This document shows, one piece after another, positions 8,427 to 16,788 of a stretch of 64,000 nucleotides of DNA (position 1 is its first letter; every line of letters begins with the position of its first letter). Under the pieces are notes generated by a model. It was given only the letters and a program-made list of their open reading frames with translations. It searched no databases and had not been told where the DNA came from. This DNA comes from Variovorax sp. V213 (GTDB lineage Bacteria > Pseudomonadota > Gammaproteobacteria > Burkholderiales > Burkholderiaceae_C), in the NCBI RefSeq assembly GCF_041154455.1, contig NZ_AP028665.1, positions 992,001 to 1,056,000 of the forward strand. Direction: 5' to 3'. The translations under genes and the position numbers were made by a program.

Positions 8427-10097
8427 CTAAGCTGCCTTCAATCTGCGCTGCCAATTGTGCGGAAGCAGTTCGTCGATGCGGCTGTTCAGATGCGTGGGCA
8501 ATCTGGTCAGTACGTCATTAAGGTACGCGTGCGGGTCGTGTCCGTTGATCTTTGCAGACTGCACGAGGCTCATGACGATGGCGGCGCGCTGACCGGCCAG
8601 CTCACTGCCTGCGAACAACCATGCTTTCCTTCCGAGCGCCCACGGGCGGATCAGATTCTCGCAATGGTTGTTGTCCACGTTTACTTCGCCGTCGAGCAGA
8701 TTGCGCGTCAGCGCCTTCCAAGCGTTCAAGCTGTAGTTCAGCGCTTTGGCTGTGGCGCTGCCGTCGTGCACGCGGGCACGTTCCAGTCGCAGCCATTTGT
8801 GCAGCTCTTCCCATAGCGGCTGCGCGACGGCGGTCCTGCGGGCCAAGCGCTCCTTGTTCGTCAGCGTGGCCAACTCCCGCTCGATGCGGTAGATCCTGGC
8901 GATGCGTTGCAGCGCTTCGGTGGCAACGGCGCTCTTCCCGTTGTCGCGCAGCAGTTCGTCGAACTTCCTCCTCGCGTGGGCAAGACATCCCGCGGCAACG
9001 CGACCGGGCTCGGCCGCCATCACATGCTCATACGCCTTGTACTCGTCTCGCACCAGCGTGCCGCTCCAACCGCGGCGGCCATTTGGGTCATCATCCGCGC
9101 CGAGGAACGCGATGGGGTACTGCGACCCTCGCCCAAGGCAGAAGTCGTAGACCACTCCCGGCACCGCATCGAAGGCACCGCGCGCATAGGCCCACACGTA
9201 GGCTCGCTTGGTCTTGCCCGCGCCCGGGTCCAGCATAGCTACCGGCGTCTCGTCGGCATGCAGCACCCTCGTCGAGAGCACGAAGCGCTTTTGCGCCACG
9301 AACAGCGGCTCCAGCGCCGCACCACCACGACCGGACCAACTCGCCAGCGTCGAGCGCGGCGTGTGCACGCCCGAGCGCGCGTTGATGGCCTCCTGCCGGT
9401 AATACGGCACGTGGTCCACGAAGCGGCTGATCATCGTGTGCACCACCAAGCCCGTGGCGGGCATGCCGCCGTCGATGATCTGCGGCGGGGCTGCTTCCTG
9501 CACCAGGCACTGGCAACAGCGGCAGGCCCACTTGCCGTAGATGTGGCGGTGCACGAAGAACTCGGCCGGCACGATGTCCAACCGTTCGCTGACGTCTTCG
9601 CCCACGCGCTTCATGGGTTTGCCGCAGCCTGGGCTGGGGCAGTTCGTGTCGTCGGGCTCGTGATGGTGCTCGACGCGGCGCAGATGGTCAGGCAGAGGCT
9701 GGCGACGCGGCTTGCGCTTGTTGTTGTCGCCATCGGTCGCAGGCGGGGTCGATGCCTGGCCCCTGGCTTGCTCCAGTTGCGCCTGCAAGTTGGCCTCGTC
9801 CTCGGCCAGCGTCTCCTCGAACAGGCGCTTCTGCTCGGCGTTCATCGCCTCGGTCTTCGCGCCGAACTTCCAGGCCTTCAGCCGTGCGAGCTGGAAGGTG
9901 ATCTTCTCGATCTTGGCGTCCTTAAACTTGATCTCGCCGTCTTGGCGGCGCAGGCGCTGAAGCATCTGGTGCGCCAGCGCGGCGACGGTCTCCGGCGCCA
10001 GACCTCGCAGATCTTCGTCGTTGAGGTCGTGCAGCTCTTGCATGCGTGGATCATGCGGGTGGCGGCGCGTCTCCGCCACTGGGAGATGCGCTGTCAA
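8427..10097 (-). CDS. tnpC: IS66 transposase TnpC
   Basis: DDE transposase of 556 residues. It has an N-terminal coiled coil (MLQRLRRQDGEIKFKDAKIE and after), a zinc-binding region with CPSPGCGK and CRCC, the central VLHADETPVAMLDPG segment with the first catalytic Asp, and VDNNHCENLIRPWALGRK with the catalytic Glu. Nothing suggests inactivation. It is the last gene of the element. Confidence 0.93.
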   Translation of the reverse strand: MTAHLPVAETRRHPHDPRMQELHDLNDEDLRGLAPETVAALAHQMLQRLRRQDGEIKFKDAKIEKITFQLARLKAWKFGAKTEAMNAEQKRLFEETLAEDEANLQAQLEQARGQASTPPATDGDNNKRKPRRQPLPDHLRRVEHHHEPDDTNCPSPGCGKPMKRVGEDVSERLDIVPAEFFVHRHIYGKWACRCCQCLVQEAAPPQIIDGGMPATGLVVHTMISRFVDHVPYYRQEAINARSGVHTPRSTLASWSGRGGAALEPLFVAQKRFVLSTRVLHADETPVAMLDPGAGKTKRAYVWAYARGAFDAVPGVVYDFCLGRGSQYPIAFLGADDDPNGRRGWSGTLVRDEYKAYEHVMAAEPGRVAAGCLAHARRKFDELLRDNGKSAVATEALQRIARIYRIERELATLTNKERLARRTAVAQPLWEELHKWLRLERARVHDGSATAKALNYSLNAWKALTRNLLDGEVNVDNNHCENLIRPWALGRKAWLFAGSELAGQRAAIVMSLVQSAKINGHDPHAYLNDVLTRLPTHLNSRIDELLPHNWQRRLKAA

Positions 10098-10121
10098 CGT
10101 ACCGCCTCTCGAGCCCTGCTT

Positions 10122-10460
10122 CTAGAGCCGTGTGATCGTACTCATCTCGGGTAGCCGCTGCCAGGGCAGCCCGACCACGAGCGCATCGAACTGCGCTTGC
10201 GTCAGCGCGATCGGCTTGGCTGTGTCGATGTCGCGTGGCCAGGCGAAGCGCCCGGCATTTAGCCGTCGCGCGGCGCACCACACGCCGAAGCCGTCGTGCA
10301 CAAGCATCTTGATGCGCGTGGCCCGTGCATTGGCAAACATATAGCCGTGGTGAGCGTTCGCGCTTCCCAGCGCATGCACCACGTGAGCGAGCAGGCGCTC
10401 GGCACCACAGCGCATGTCCACCGGCTTCGTGCATAGCCATAGCGCGTCGATACGGATCAA
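10122..10460 (-). CDS. tnpB: IS66 accessory protein TnpB
   Basis: Small IS66 Orf2 protein of 112 residues needed for transposition. The family pattern is intact: PVDMRCGAERLLAHV, then NAHHGYMFANARATRIKML and GFGVWCAARRLNAGRFAWP. It starts at a TTG that overlaps the tnpA stop (TTGA), so translation is coupled. Confidence 0.9.
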   Translation of the reverse strand: MIRIDALWLCTKPVDMRCGAERLLAHVVHALGSANAHHGYMFANARATRIKMLVHDGFGVWCAARRLNAGRFAWPRDIDTAKPIALTQAQFDALVVGLPWQRLPEMSTITRL

Positions 10461-10837
10461 CGCAGCACCTCACGAAGCCATGCCGCGCAGTCGGCGGCGG
10501 CCGAGATGGGCCACGTCACGCTTACGCCGATCGCCCCACGCTTGAACTCGAAACGGATCCCCTCGGGAGCGCCCGCCGGCGCCGGTGCTGGGGGCGGCGG
10601 CGATGAAGGCAGCGACAGCGCAACGAACTCCGGCGCTGATTCTTGCAGCGATGTTCCAATGGTCTTGGAAGCGCCCGCGCCGCTGCGGCCGCGCCGCCAG
10701 TCGTGAACGAGGTTGTCGTTCAGGCCGAAGGTTCGAGCTACCGCCGCAACCGTGGCACCAGGCTCCGCGCACGCGGCCACAACTTGTGCCTTGAACTCAG
10801 CGCTGTGTCTGCGCCGCGACTTCGGGTTCACGTCCAT
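10457..10837 (-). CDS. tnpA: IS66 protein TnpA (helix-turn-helix)
   Basis: First gene of the element, 126 residues. The N-terminus has the transposase HTH: RRRHSAEFKAQVVAAC, GATVAAVARTFGLNDNLVHDWRR. A proline- and alanine-rich linker precedes a C-terminal segment resembling EFKRGAIGVSVTWP. It starts 79 bases inside the right terminus. Confidence 0.9.
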   Translation of the reverse strand: MDVNPKSRRRHSAEFKAQVVAACAEPGATVAAVARTFGLNDNLVHDWRRGRSGAGASKTIGTSLQESAPEFVALSLPSSPPPPAPAPAGAPEGIRFEFKRGAIGVSVTWPISAAADCAAWLREVLR

Positions 10838-10972
10838 AACCGTCCAGTTAGAAGTTAACTGGACAGCATCGTTTAGCCACCGGCTCTACTCAAGGGTGGG
10901 GCGGCTAGCCGCTTACAGAAAACTGGCCTGCGACGCCGTATTGGGTACGCCGAACCGAAATTTGGCCGGCGC

Positions 10973-11312
10973 TCAGGCCTGCTCGGCCACTGTTGCGTCA
11001 TAGGCCAGAGAAGCGGCCGCCAGATCCTCCAGCGCCGTGCCCACGGCCTTGTAAATGGTGATCTCGTCTGCGCTGCTTCGATCGAAGTGGCGACCGCGGC
11101 ACAAATCTTCCAAGGTCGCTACCAGGTGGTGCTTGTCCCACGCGCCGCTGGCGATTCGGGGCCAGGACGTCGCCGGACTTCAGTAGCGCCTCGTGCGCGC
11201 CGACGAACACGGCTCCCCGGCGAAAACACTCGTCATCACTCTCGCGCATGGCGGTCGTGAAGCTGCTGATCAAATCTACGTGCGTTCCCGGCTGCAGCCA
11301 CGCGCCGTGGCT
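10973..11312 (-). pseudogene. ornithine cyclodeaminase family, 5'-truncated and frameshifted
   Basis: The frame directly after the SnoaL stop reads AWLQPGTHVDLISSFTTAMR, then ESDDECFRRGAVFVGAHEAL, the C-terminal third of an ornithine cyclodeaminase/mu-crystallin protein. At about 11155 one extra base breaks the frame; the next frame continues IASGAWDKHHLVATLEDLCR and ends DLAAASLAYDATVAEQA at a TGA at 10973. Roughly 200 N-terminal residues, including most of the NAD site, are missing. The truncation point coincides with the SnoaL gene end, so a deletion fused the two. The IS66 element lies 57 bases further on. Family members make proline from ornithine or reduce delta1-pyrroline-2-carboxylate. 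Confidence 0.85.
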
Positions 11313-11723
11313 TCACACCTCAGCGTCGGCCCAAGAAACCGACGCGTTGTCCCAGCGAGCAATTCGGCCGTCGCGCACCTGGAGGATTTCGATTGCGCGA
11401 GTGTGTTGCAGCCTTGGCTGTTCAGCCGACTTCCAGCGCAAACGAGCCTCGCACACCACAAGATCACCCGAGACTGCGCGAACGATCTTTTTGAGATCGT
11501 AGTAGGTGTAGTTCGCATATCGCTCTCGGATAAGCGGCCGGAGCTGCTCCTTTCCCTCTAAGACGACTGCCCCGAGGTCGGCAATGGCATCTTCGGTAAA
11601 GCAGTCGAGAATGAGCTCAGGATCCAAGGTGCTGCATGCCGCAACCACTTGATCAAGCCACTTTTGCGCGGTCTCGACATTGAGGGCCTTGTCGCCCTTT
11701 TGATAGCTGTCCCAGTCAGTCAT
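11313..11723 (-). CDS. SnoaL-like / NTF2-fold protein, copy 1
   Basis: Intact 136-residue protein starting MTDWDSYQKGDKALNVETAQ. Composition and motifs (ELILDCFTEDAIADLGAVVL, EGKEQLRPLIRERY, AIEILQVRDGRIARWDNASV) match the SnoaL-like polyketide cyclase/ketosteroid isomerase-like fold, a small alpha-beta barrel that often isomerises or cyclises small molecules. It is closely similar over its full length to the protein at 32734-33144, which has the same length. The in-frame extension upstream of 11723 has no clear ribosome site, so the inner ATG is preferred. The exact reaction is unknown. Confidence 0.88.
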   Translation of the reverse strand: MTDWDSYQKGDKALNVETAQKWLDQVVAACSTLDPELILDCFTEDAIADLGAVVLEGKEQLRPLIRERYANYTYYDLKKIVRAVSGDLVVCEARLRWKSAEQPRLQHTRAIEILQVRDGRIARWDNASVSWADAEV

Positions 11724-11886
11724 GGTGGATTGGCTCTCAGGAGGATGGAGAGATCGAACTGTTCTACAAACCTGCGAAGAATGGAGGACCAGTTCATGGA
11801 TTTCTTCCGAGCCGGTTGATGCGTGCCAAACGCCTTCTTCCTGAATCTCTCTGCGAACCTGTGCCCTCCCCGACAAGGTAGCCAAG

Positions 11887-11940
11887 CTCGTTTGCCTCGT
11901 TTGCCTCGTTTGCCTCGTTTGCCTCGTTTGCCTCGTTTGC
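11887..11940. repeat. tandem repeat, six 9-bp units
   Basis: Six uninterrupted copies of CTCGTTTGC, followed by a degenerate seventh. It lies between the SnoaL start and the decayed pRiA4b-type gene. Being a multiple of three it keeps frames open and makes a misleading repetitive ORF. Slippage is the likely origin. Confidence 0.95.
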
Positions 11941-11949
11941 CGTGTCCGC

Positions 11950-12221
11950 CGTATTTCATCGCTGGCGAGGGCGAGCGCTATAGCACGCCAGATCCGATGT
12001 ACGACGATCCTGGCTCAATCACAAACGAGAGCACGCGACTGACCACCACCCTGAACCGGTCGTTGTTGAGGTACGTCTACGACTTCGGGGACTATTGGGA
12101 CTACCGCATCAAGGTCGAGAAGAAGATCGCAGCGATTCCGGGGTTCGTGCTCCCCGTTCTGTGCCGTTGGTGCCTGCGCAACGCCGCCGGAGGATTGCGG
12201 AGGCGCGCCGGTTACCCCTGA
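11950..12221 (+). pseudogene. plasmid pRiA4b ORF-3-like (IS1096 TnpR-like) fragment
   Basis: The peptide GERYSTPDPMYDDPGSITNE and the following LLRYVYDFGDYWDYRIKVEK match the pRiA4b ORF-3 family found on plasmids and beside transposons. After IPGFVLPVLC the frame shifts; an adjacent frame reads ACATPPEDCGGAP, equivalent to the conserved CPPED-GG motif. The N-terminus is replaced by the 9-bp repeat region and the C-terminus is lost. A relic of a mobile region; no function expected. Confidence 0.75.
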
Positions 12222-12294
12222 GCGCCAGCATTCACTCGACCAGTCATCTGCAAAAGGTGGCCCGCCGTCAAGCCCACCGTGGCTGTTCGCCTCA

Positions 12295-13110
12295 TCACTG
12301 CCGTGCCACTTGGTCTCCTAGTTCGCGTGCGCGATTCGCCGCTGCTTTCACCGCCTCAGCCAATGCGCTCTTGCAATTGCGTGCATGCAGCACGTCCAGC
12401 GCCGCCTCCGTCGTTCCGCCCTTGGAGGTGACCCGGCGGCGTAGCTCTGCGAACGATTCGGGACTGGCAGCCGCCTGCTGCACTGCGCCGCCAACAACCC
12501 AAAGCGCCAAATCATGTGCCATCTGGGGCGAGAAGCCGAGCTCCTCACTGGCCGATTGGAGGCTTTCGAGGAAGTGAAACACGTACGCCGGCCCACTGCC
12601 GCTGACCGCAGTAACGCCATCCATTTCCGCGTCGGTGTTGACCCAGAAAGTTCGGCCGATCCCTCCCAACAAGCGCTCGAGCAGGTGGCGCTCCGACTCG
12701 TCTACATCAGAGGCTGCCTGCAGCGCCGTCACGCCCGCCCGGACGAAGGCAGGGGTATTCGGCATGGCGCGCACGACGCGCCCAGACCGCAGCCACGTTG
12801 TCAATTCGGAGAGCCTCACTCCCGCGGCAACGCTCAGGTGTAAGACATCGAGGTCGGCAGGCAGTGCCTTCTCCGCCGCCGAGCGAAGCACCTGTGGCTT
12901 TACCGCCCAAACGATCAAGTCCACGCCGTCGAGATTCCCTTCTGGCGTGTGAGCAACTCGCACGCCATGGGCTTCCTGGACTCGCTGCAACTGTTGGACA
13001 TCGGGGTCGATGACGAGAACATCGTGCGGAGGGACCCCCACCTGCAGCAGACCCGAAAGCATCGCTTGGGCCATGTTTCCGCCACCCACAAACGCAATTT
13101 GATAGTGCAT
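12295..13110 (-). CDS. proC: pyrroline-5-carboxylate reductase
   Basis: Reduces delta1-pyrroline-5-carboxylate to L-proline with NAD(P)H in the cytoplasm. It has 271 residues, the normal length. The start MHYQIAFVGGGNMAQAMLSG holds the dinucleotide motif GGGNMA; VWAVKPQVL and RAMPNTPAFVRAG follow. The C-terminal GSGPAYVFHFLESL and VTSKGGTTEAALDVL are the ProC signature. I chose the ATG at 13110 because it starts the fold; a long upstream extension is antisense-like. It is the only intact gene of a proline locus whose putA and Lrp genes are broken. Confidence 0.95.
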   Translation of the reverse strand: MHYQIAFVGGGNMAQAMLSGLLQVGVPPHDVLVIDPDVQQLQRVQEAHGVRVAHTPEGNLDGVDLIVWAVKPQVLRSAAEKALPADLDVLHLSVAAGVRLSELTTWLRSGRVVRAMPNTPAFVRAGVTALQAASDVDESERHLLERLLGGIGRTFWVNTDAEMDGVTAVSGSGPAYVFHFLESLQSASEELGFSPQMAHDLALWVVGGAVQQAAASPESFAELRRRVTSKGGTTEAALDVLHARNCKSALAEAVKAAANRARELGDQVARQ

Positions 13111-13112
13111 AG

Positions 13113-13415
13113 TCAACCGATCGACATGAGTGAAGCGTTCCCACCGGCAGCCGCAGTGTTGATGCTCAAGCCACGCTCGATCATGAGGCGCTCGGGCGGT
13201 ACCTCCGAATCCCCGGGCTGCATGCGTTCGACGCAAACGACAGGTCCGTCACGACGAGCAAGCTGATGCTGGATGCGCTCGACCTCATCCGCCGCCCCAT
13301 GCAACAGCACGGAATCCAAAGCGCCCGCGGGTGCCCGCCGCAGTGGTGTCGCCGAATATGCAGAGGGCTGAAAGAAGGTTTGGGAGACGTGAACAGGGGT
13401 GCTGCTCATGGGCAT
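13113..13415 (-). pseudogene. putA remnant: internally deleted proline dehydrogenase/P5C dehydrogenase
   Basis: A 100-codon open frame ending LMIERGLSINTAAAGGNASL plus MSIG, which is the conserved C-terminus of bifunctional PutA, preceded by QHQLARRDGPVVCVERM. The first residues (VSQTFFQPSAYSATPLRRA) resemble a natural PutA N-terminus. The simplest reading is an in-frame deletion of over 3 kb joining the two ends near the PLRRA-PAG boundary. All catalytic domains are gone. It sits where putA normally lies, divergent from an Lrp gene and directly upstream of proC. A short stable product could still be made. Confidence 0.75.
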
Positions 13416-13455
13416 GGCGGGGTATGTCATGTTCGCTATCATCAATGTGCAGCGA

Positions 13456-13471
13456 TCGAACATTTGTTCGA
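13456..13471. promoter_or_regulatory. perfect palindrome between the putA remnant and the Lrp gene
   Basis: TCGAACA-TT-TGTTCGA, with 7-base arms, lies 35 bases before the Lrp start and 41 before the putA remnant start. This is the expected position for a PutR/Lrp autoregulatory operator. Binding is inferred from position and symmetry only. Confidence 0.55.
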
Positions 13472-13505
13472 AATTTTCGTATTTCACAGAACTATTCAAA
13501 GTGCT

Positions 13506-13970
13506 GTGGCTTTGAGCGACCCAGACCGTATCGATCGCCGCAAACTGCGTGAACTGCAGGATGACGGGCGGATCACCAATCTGAAGCTGGCAGAAAGCGT
13601 CGCGCTCTCACCGACGGCGGTGCTACACGCGTCCAGCGCTTGACGCGCGAGGGCTACGAAGCGCGCATCAATCCGCGCCTCGTCGGCGCCGGGCATGTTG
13701 GTATTCATCGAAGTACTTTTGGATCGCACCACGCCGGAACGTCTTCATCAGTTCCCGGCTGCGGTGCAAGTCCAACCCGAAGTCCTGGAATGCCACATGG
13801 TCGCGGGTGGGTTCGACTACCTGATCAAGACGCGCGTTGTTGACATGAACACCTATCGCGCATTCGCCGGCACCGTCCTGTGGCAGCTGCTCGGTATGCG
13901 TGAGACACGCAAATACGCGGTCATGGAAGAAGAAAAAAACTCCTCCAAACTGCATATCGCTAGCGCCTGA
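13506..13970 (+). pseudogene. Lrp/AsnC family regulator, two frameshifts
   Basis: Begins at GTG 13506 with SDPDRIDRRKLRELQDDGRI, then TNLKLAESVALSPTAVL, the Lrp helix-turn-helix. Near 13625 a base is missing and the frame stops early; the next frame reads VQRLTREGYEARINPRLVGA. Near 13690 the frame changes again to MLVFIEVLLDRTTPERLHQF and runs through the RAM domain (EVLECHMVAGGFDYLIKTRV) to the end at 13970. All family parts are present in order over about 155 residues, so the gene was recently whole. It was probably the PutR-type activator of the divergent putA. Confidence 0.85.
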
Positions 13971-13991
13971 CCAGCAACGCGCAGCGCTTCG

Positions 13992-14846
13992 CTAGCCCGC
14001 CGTCATCGCGGCCCAAAGCGAGTTGAACAACTCGCTTTCAGCGTTTGCCACTTGGTCGACAACGCCGAAATGATGCTCGCCTGCAAGGCGCAGATCTTCG
14101 ATGACGAGCCCCCGCTGTTTGCAAAGTCCGGCAAAGGTGTCGTGCTGCCAGAGGAAGCCCGCGGTTTCCGCGGCTCCGACGCACAGGATGTGCTTAACAG
14201 CCGAAGGGTGGATCAGATCGACGGGGCTCGCTGCGCCCGCAGTCGCCCCGTCCATCCGGATCTTCTCGTTGTGGGGTGTGTCGAGAATGGGAATAAGGTC
14301 GTAAAGACCGCTGATGGCGCAATTGACCTTGACCAGATCCTCCGGTCCGCCGAGCTGGCTCCAGTCCGTGAACGCTGACATTGCCGACAGGTGGCCTCCC
14401 GCCGAATGCCCGCCTACCGCGATTCGCCCGGGATCGCCTCCATACTCACGGATGTTGTGGTGCACCCATAACAGCGCCGCTTGCACACTGGCAACGATCT
14501 CCTCGATCTTGGCCTTCGGAGCAAGTGGGTAGTTGATGCAGACGCACGCCGCGCCGCGCTCGACAAACGGCTCGGCAACATAGCTGTAGTCCGACTTGTC
14601 CAAGAAGTGCCACCAGCCGCCATGGATGAAGACGAAGACTGGCGCATTGTTGTTCCGCGCAGGAAAAATGTCGCAGGTCTGCAGCTCCCCCTGCCCGTAC
14701 GGGACGTCGAACCAATGCACCAAGCGTCTTCGCGTTGATTCGCTCATCGCGCGCCAGTTGTCCGAATAGCGTTGATGGTCCGGAACCGCTGCTTGGTTCC
14801 GATAGTCAAGCGGCGTCGCCGGCTGACGGTAGCTTCTTGTGGCCAT
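13992..14846 (-). CDS. alpha/beta hydrolase, arylformamidase/esterase-like
   Basis: Cytoplasmic hydrolase of 284 residues in the carboxylesterase/kynurenine-formamidase-like group. The oxyanion motif is FIHGGWW; the nucleophile elbow is GGHSAGGH; the catalytic His is in GEHHFGVVDQ. I start at the ATG 14846 (MATRSYRQPATPLDY), since the upstream extension is rich in arginine and proline and not fold-like. It is the last gene of the leftward liv-Ldh-flavoprotein operon, 145 bases after the flavoprotein gene. It may cleave an N-formyl or ester bond of the imported compound. Confidence 0.88.
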   Translation of the reverse strand: MATRSYRQPATPLDYRNQAAVPDHQRYSDNWRAMSESTRRRLVHWFDVPYGQGELQTCDIFPARNNNAPVFVFIHGGWWHFLDKSDYSYVAEPFVERGAACVCINYPLAPKAKIEEIVASVQAALLWVHHNIREYGGDPGRIAVGGHSAGGHLSAMSAFTDWSQLGGPEDLVKVNCAISGLYDLIPILDTPHNEKIRMDGATAGAASPVDLIHPSAVKHILCVGAAETAGFLWQHDTFAGLCKQRGLVIEDLRLAGEHHFGVVDQVANAESELFNSLWAAMTAG

Positions 14847-14991
14847 GAGGTGACGAAGTGAAAGGTGGTGAAAGAAACTTGTGCCTCCTTGTCGAGGCGG
14901 CGGTTGGGCGCCGGAGCAAGCCGGCCCAGCGACCCTCCGCACGCCGCGAGTGCACATGCCAGTCTTTATGCCCGGAGAGCCGAAACCGCGG

Positions 14992-15660
14992 CTAGCCCTT
15001 GCCCCGTTGGTAGTTCAGCGCGTAATCCGGAGTCCTGATACCGGACCGCAGATCCGGCGCATTGACCGGTGCTCCGGCCACGACGCGCAGCGGTATCGTG
15101 CCGGCCCACAAGTCCAGCCCCAGGTCCTCTTCGTAGTCGCGCACGCCGAGGTCTCGGACTTTTGCAGAGACCTCGGCTATTGGGAAGCGCAGCACCATCG
15201 TGGCGTCGAGCTCCTTTTGCTTTGGCGCACGCACCCGATGACCCGGCACGACGGACTGAATCACGCGGTCGACGATCTCTGCCTTGTGCGGTCCCTCCAC
15301 GGGTTGCCCGCTGGAGTAGATGATGGCGGATCGATAGTCCACGCTGCAACCGAATCCGGACCGACCCGCCACAACAGCATCGACGTGGGTGACGGCGATG
15401 GCAGCCGGTACACCTTGAGCGAGGACGCACAGCATTCGATTCGTCGGGCTGCCGTGGAGATAGAGGTCTTCATCGATGCGAAGGATCGTCGTCGGAATGA
15501 TGCACGGCTGGTCCTCGTAGATGAAGCTCACGTGGCAGACGATGGCCTCGTCGATGATCGAATGGACCAGCTGACGATCGTAGCTGGCCCGCTCCGGCCG
15601 GCGTCGGACTTGGGTACGCGGCGTTGGCGCGTACTGGGAAGTCTGGCTTGGGGCGACCAT
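14992..15660 (-). CDS. pyridoxamine-5'-phosphate-oxidase-like FMN-binding protein, copy 1
   Basis: 222-residue protein of the FMN-binding split-barrel superfamily. IIDEAIVCHVSFIYEDQPCI, LYLHGSPTNRMLCVLAQG and AIAVTHVDAVVAGRSGFGCS correspond to the flavin-binding strands; DYRSAIIYSSGQPVE follows. The C-terminus ELDATMVLRFPIAEVSAKVR and DLWAGTIPLRV matches the protein at 30298-30993. Members of this group are often annotated as PNPOx family or nitroimidazole-resistance-like; the reaction is unknown. Its ATG lies two bases after the stop of the Ldh gene, so they are co-transcribed. Confidence 0.88.
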   Translation of the reverse strand: MVAPSQTSQYAPTPRTQVRRRPERASYDRQLVHSIIDEAIVCHVSFIYEDQPCIIPTTILRIDEDLYLHGSPTNRMLCVLAQGVPAAIAVTHVDAVVAGRSGFGCSVDYRSAIIYSSGQPVEGPHKAEIVDRVIQSVVPGHRVRAPKQKELDATMVLRFPIAEVSAKVRDLGVRDYEEDLGLDLWAGTIPLRVVAGAPVNAPDLRSGIRTPDYALNYQRGKG

Positions 15661-15662
15661 GC

Positions 15663-16757
15663 TCAGGCCACTGCCTTCGCCGGCTTGCCACGCAGCAAGT
15701 CGTCGCCCTCGTAGGCGTTCTCTTGTCGAACGTAGGTGCCCGTGCTGAACAGCTTCAGCGTGTCGTACAGTGACTTCGGCACGGTGACGCCTTCCACCAC
15801 CGTACGTCCGCGGGCTTCATACCGGCGCTGCGACGGCAGCCGCGTTCCCTCCTGCTCGAGGATCTTGCTGAACAGTTGCTCGCCGTGTTCCAACTGCGCC
15901 TTGCGGCTGCCGTTCTTGAGGCATCGAACGGGGTCGATGGCAATGATCAGCTCGCCGCCGCACGGCGCGCCGGTGTTCGCGACATCCTTCTCGCCGGCCT
16001 CGTAGCTCAGCAGATCGCCGACCAACGGACCGGCGAGTAACTCGACCATCATGGCAATGGAAGCGCCCTTCACACCGCCGAACGGCAGCTGAGCGCCTGC
16101 AAGAGCGGCCTTCGGGTCCGTTGTCGGCGTCCCGTCCGGGCCCACCGCCCAGCCTTCGGGCAGCGGCTTGCCATCACGCAGACGAACCTGGATTTCGCCG
16201 CGCGCGCTCGCGCTCGAAGCTTGGTCAAAGACCATCGGAGGGTGGTTGAGCCGAGGCCAGGCGAAGGCCATGGGGTTGGTGCCGTAAAGCGGCTTGGTGC
16301 CGCCGTGCGGCGCAACGTAGGGCGCTGCGGCGACAAACGCGAACGCGACCAGACCACGGTTCGCCAGGCGCTCGACCTCTGGCCACAAGGCCGCCACGTT
16401 GAGGGCGTTGTTGACGGCCAGTGCGGCGATGCCCGTCTCCTGCGCCCGCTTGGCGAGGAGCTCATCGCCGACTTCCAGTGCCAGCGGTGAGAAGCCATAG
16501 TGGGCATCGACTCGTATCACGGCTGGCGCAAGGTCGTCGACTGTCGGCTCCGCATCACCGGAAGCTTGCCCAGCGCGCAGTGCATTGACGTAGAAGGGAA
16601 TGCGGAACAAGCCGTGATGGCGGCACTCGTCGCGCTCGGCCGCAGTCACCGTATTGGCGATGGCGTTGGCGTGGGCTTGGTTGAAGCCCTGGGCGAGCAA
16701 CAGCGTTGTTGCGAGCTCGTGGACTTCGTCGAGTTTCATACGGATGGAATCGCTCAC
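15663..16757 (-). CDS. Ldh family (malate/L-lactate dehydrogenase type 2) oxidoreductase
   Basis: NAD(P)-dependent oxidoreductase of 364 residues, the normal length. This family includes malate, ureidoglycolate and 2,3-diketogulonate enzymes and the delta1-piperideine-2-carboxylate/pyrroline-2-carboxylate reductase DpkA. Visible motifs are ECRHHGLFRIPFYVNAL, GIAALAVNNALNVAALWPEV, PHGGTKPLYGTNPMAFAWPR and LPFGGVKGASIAMMVELLAG. I choose GTG 16757 because AAGGAG lies six bases upstream; an ATG at 16739 would remove six residues. It lies 31 bases after the livK stop in the transporter operon. An imine or 2-oxo acid reduction would fit an amino acid pathway; this is inference. Confidence 0.9.
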   Translation of the reverse strand: MSDSIRMKLDEVHELATTLLLAQGFNQAHANAIANTVTAAERDECRHHGLFRIPFYVNALRAGQASGDAEPTVDDLAPAVIRVDAHYGFSPLALEVGDELLAKRAQETGIAALAVNNALNVAALWPEVERLANRGLVAFAFVAAAPYVAPHGGTKPLYGTNPMAFAWPRLNHPPMVFDQASSASARGEIQVRLRDGKPLPEGWAVGPDGTPTTDPKAALAGAQLPFGGVKGASIAMMVELLAGPLVGDLLSYEAGEKDVANTGAPCGGELIIAIDPVRCLKNGSRKAQLEHGEQLFSKILEQEGTRLPSQRRYEARGRTVVEGVTVPKSLYDTLKLFSTGTYVRQENAYEGDDLLRGKPAKAVA

Positions 16758-16788
16758 TTTTTTCTCCTTGGAAGGGGTTGGAAATTGA

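Larger units (their letters stand above)
8401..10916. mobile_element. IS66 family insertion sequence, copy A
   Basis: About 2.5 kb with the three-gene IS66 set tnpA-tnpB-tnpC on the minus strand. The right end at 10916 is clear: read inward it begins GTAAGCGGCTAGCCGCCCC, the GTAAGC terminus of this family. The left end is placed near 8401 only because the size fits; GTACGACGAAAGG there is a poor match to the right end. The eight bases outside each end differ, so no target duplication is seen. The element may be old or its left end replaced. It is a different IS66 member from the one at 52199. Confidence 0.75.

Noticed and set aside
11887..11940. CRISPR-like array
   Set aside because: Units are 9 bp with no spacers; a simple tandem repeat.
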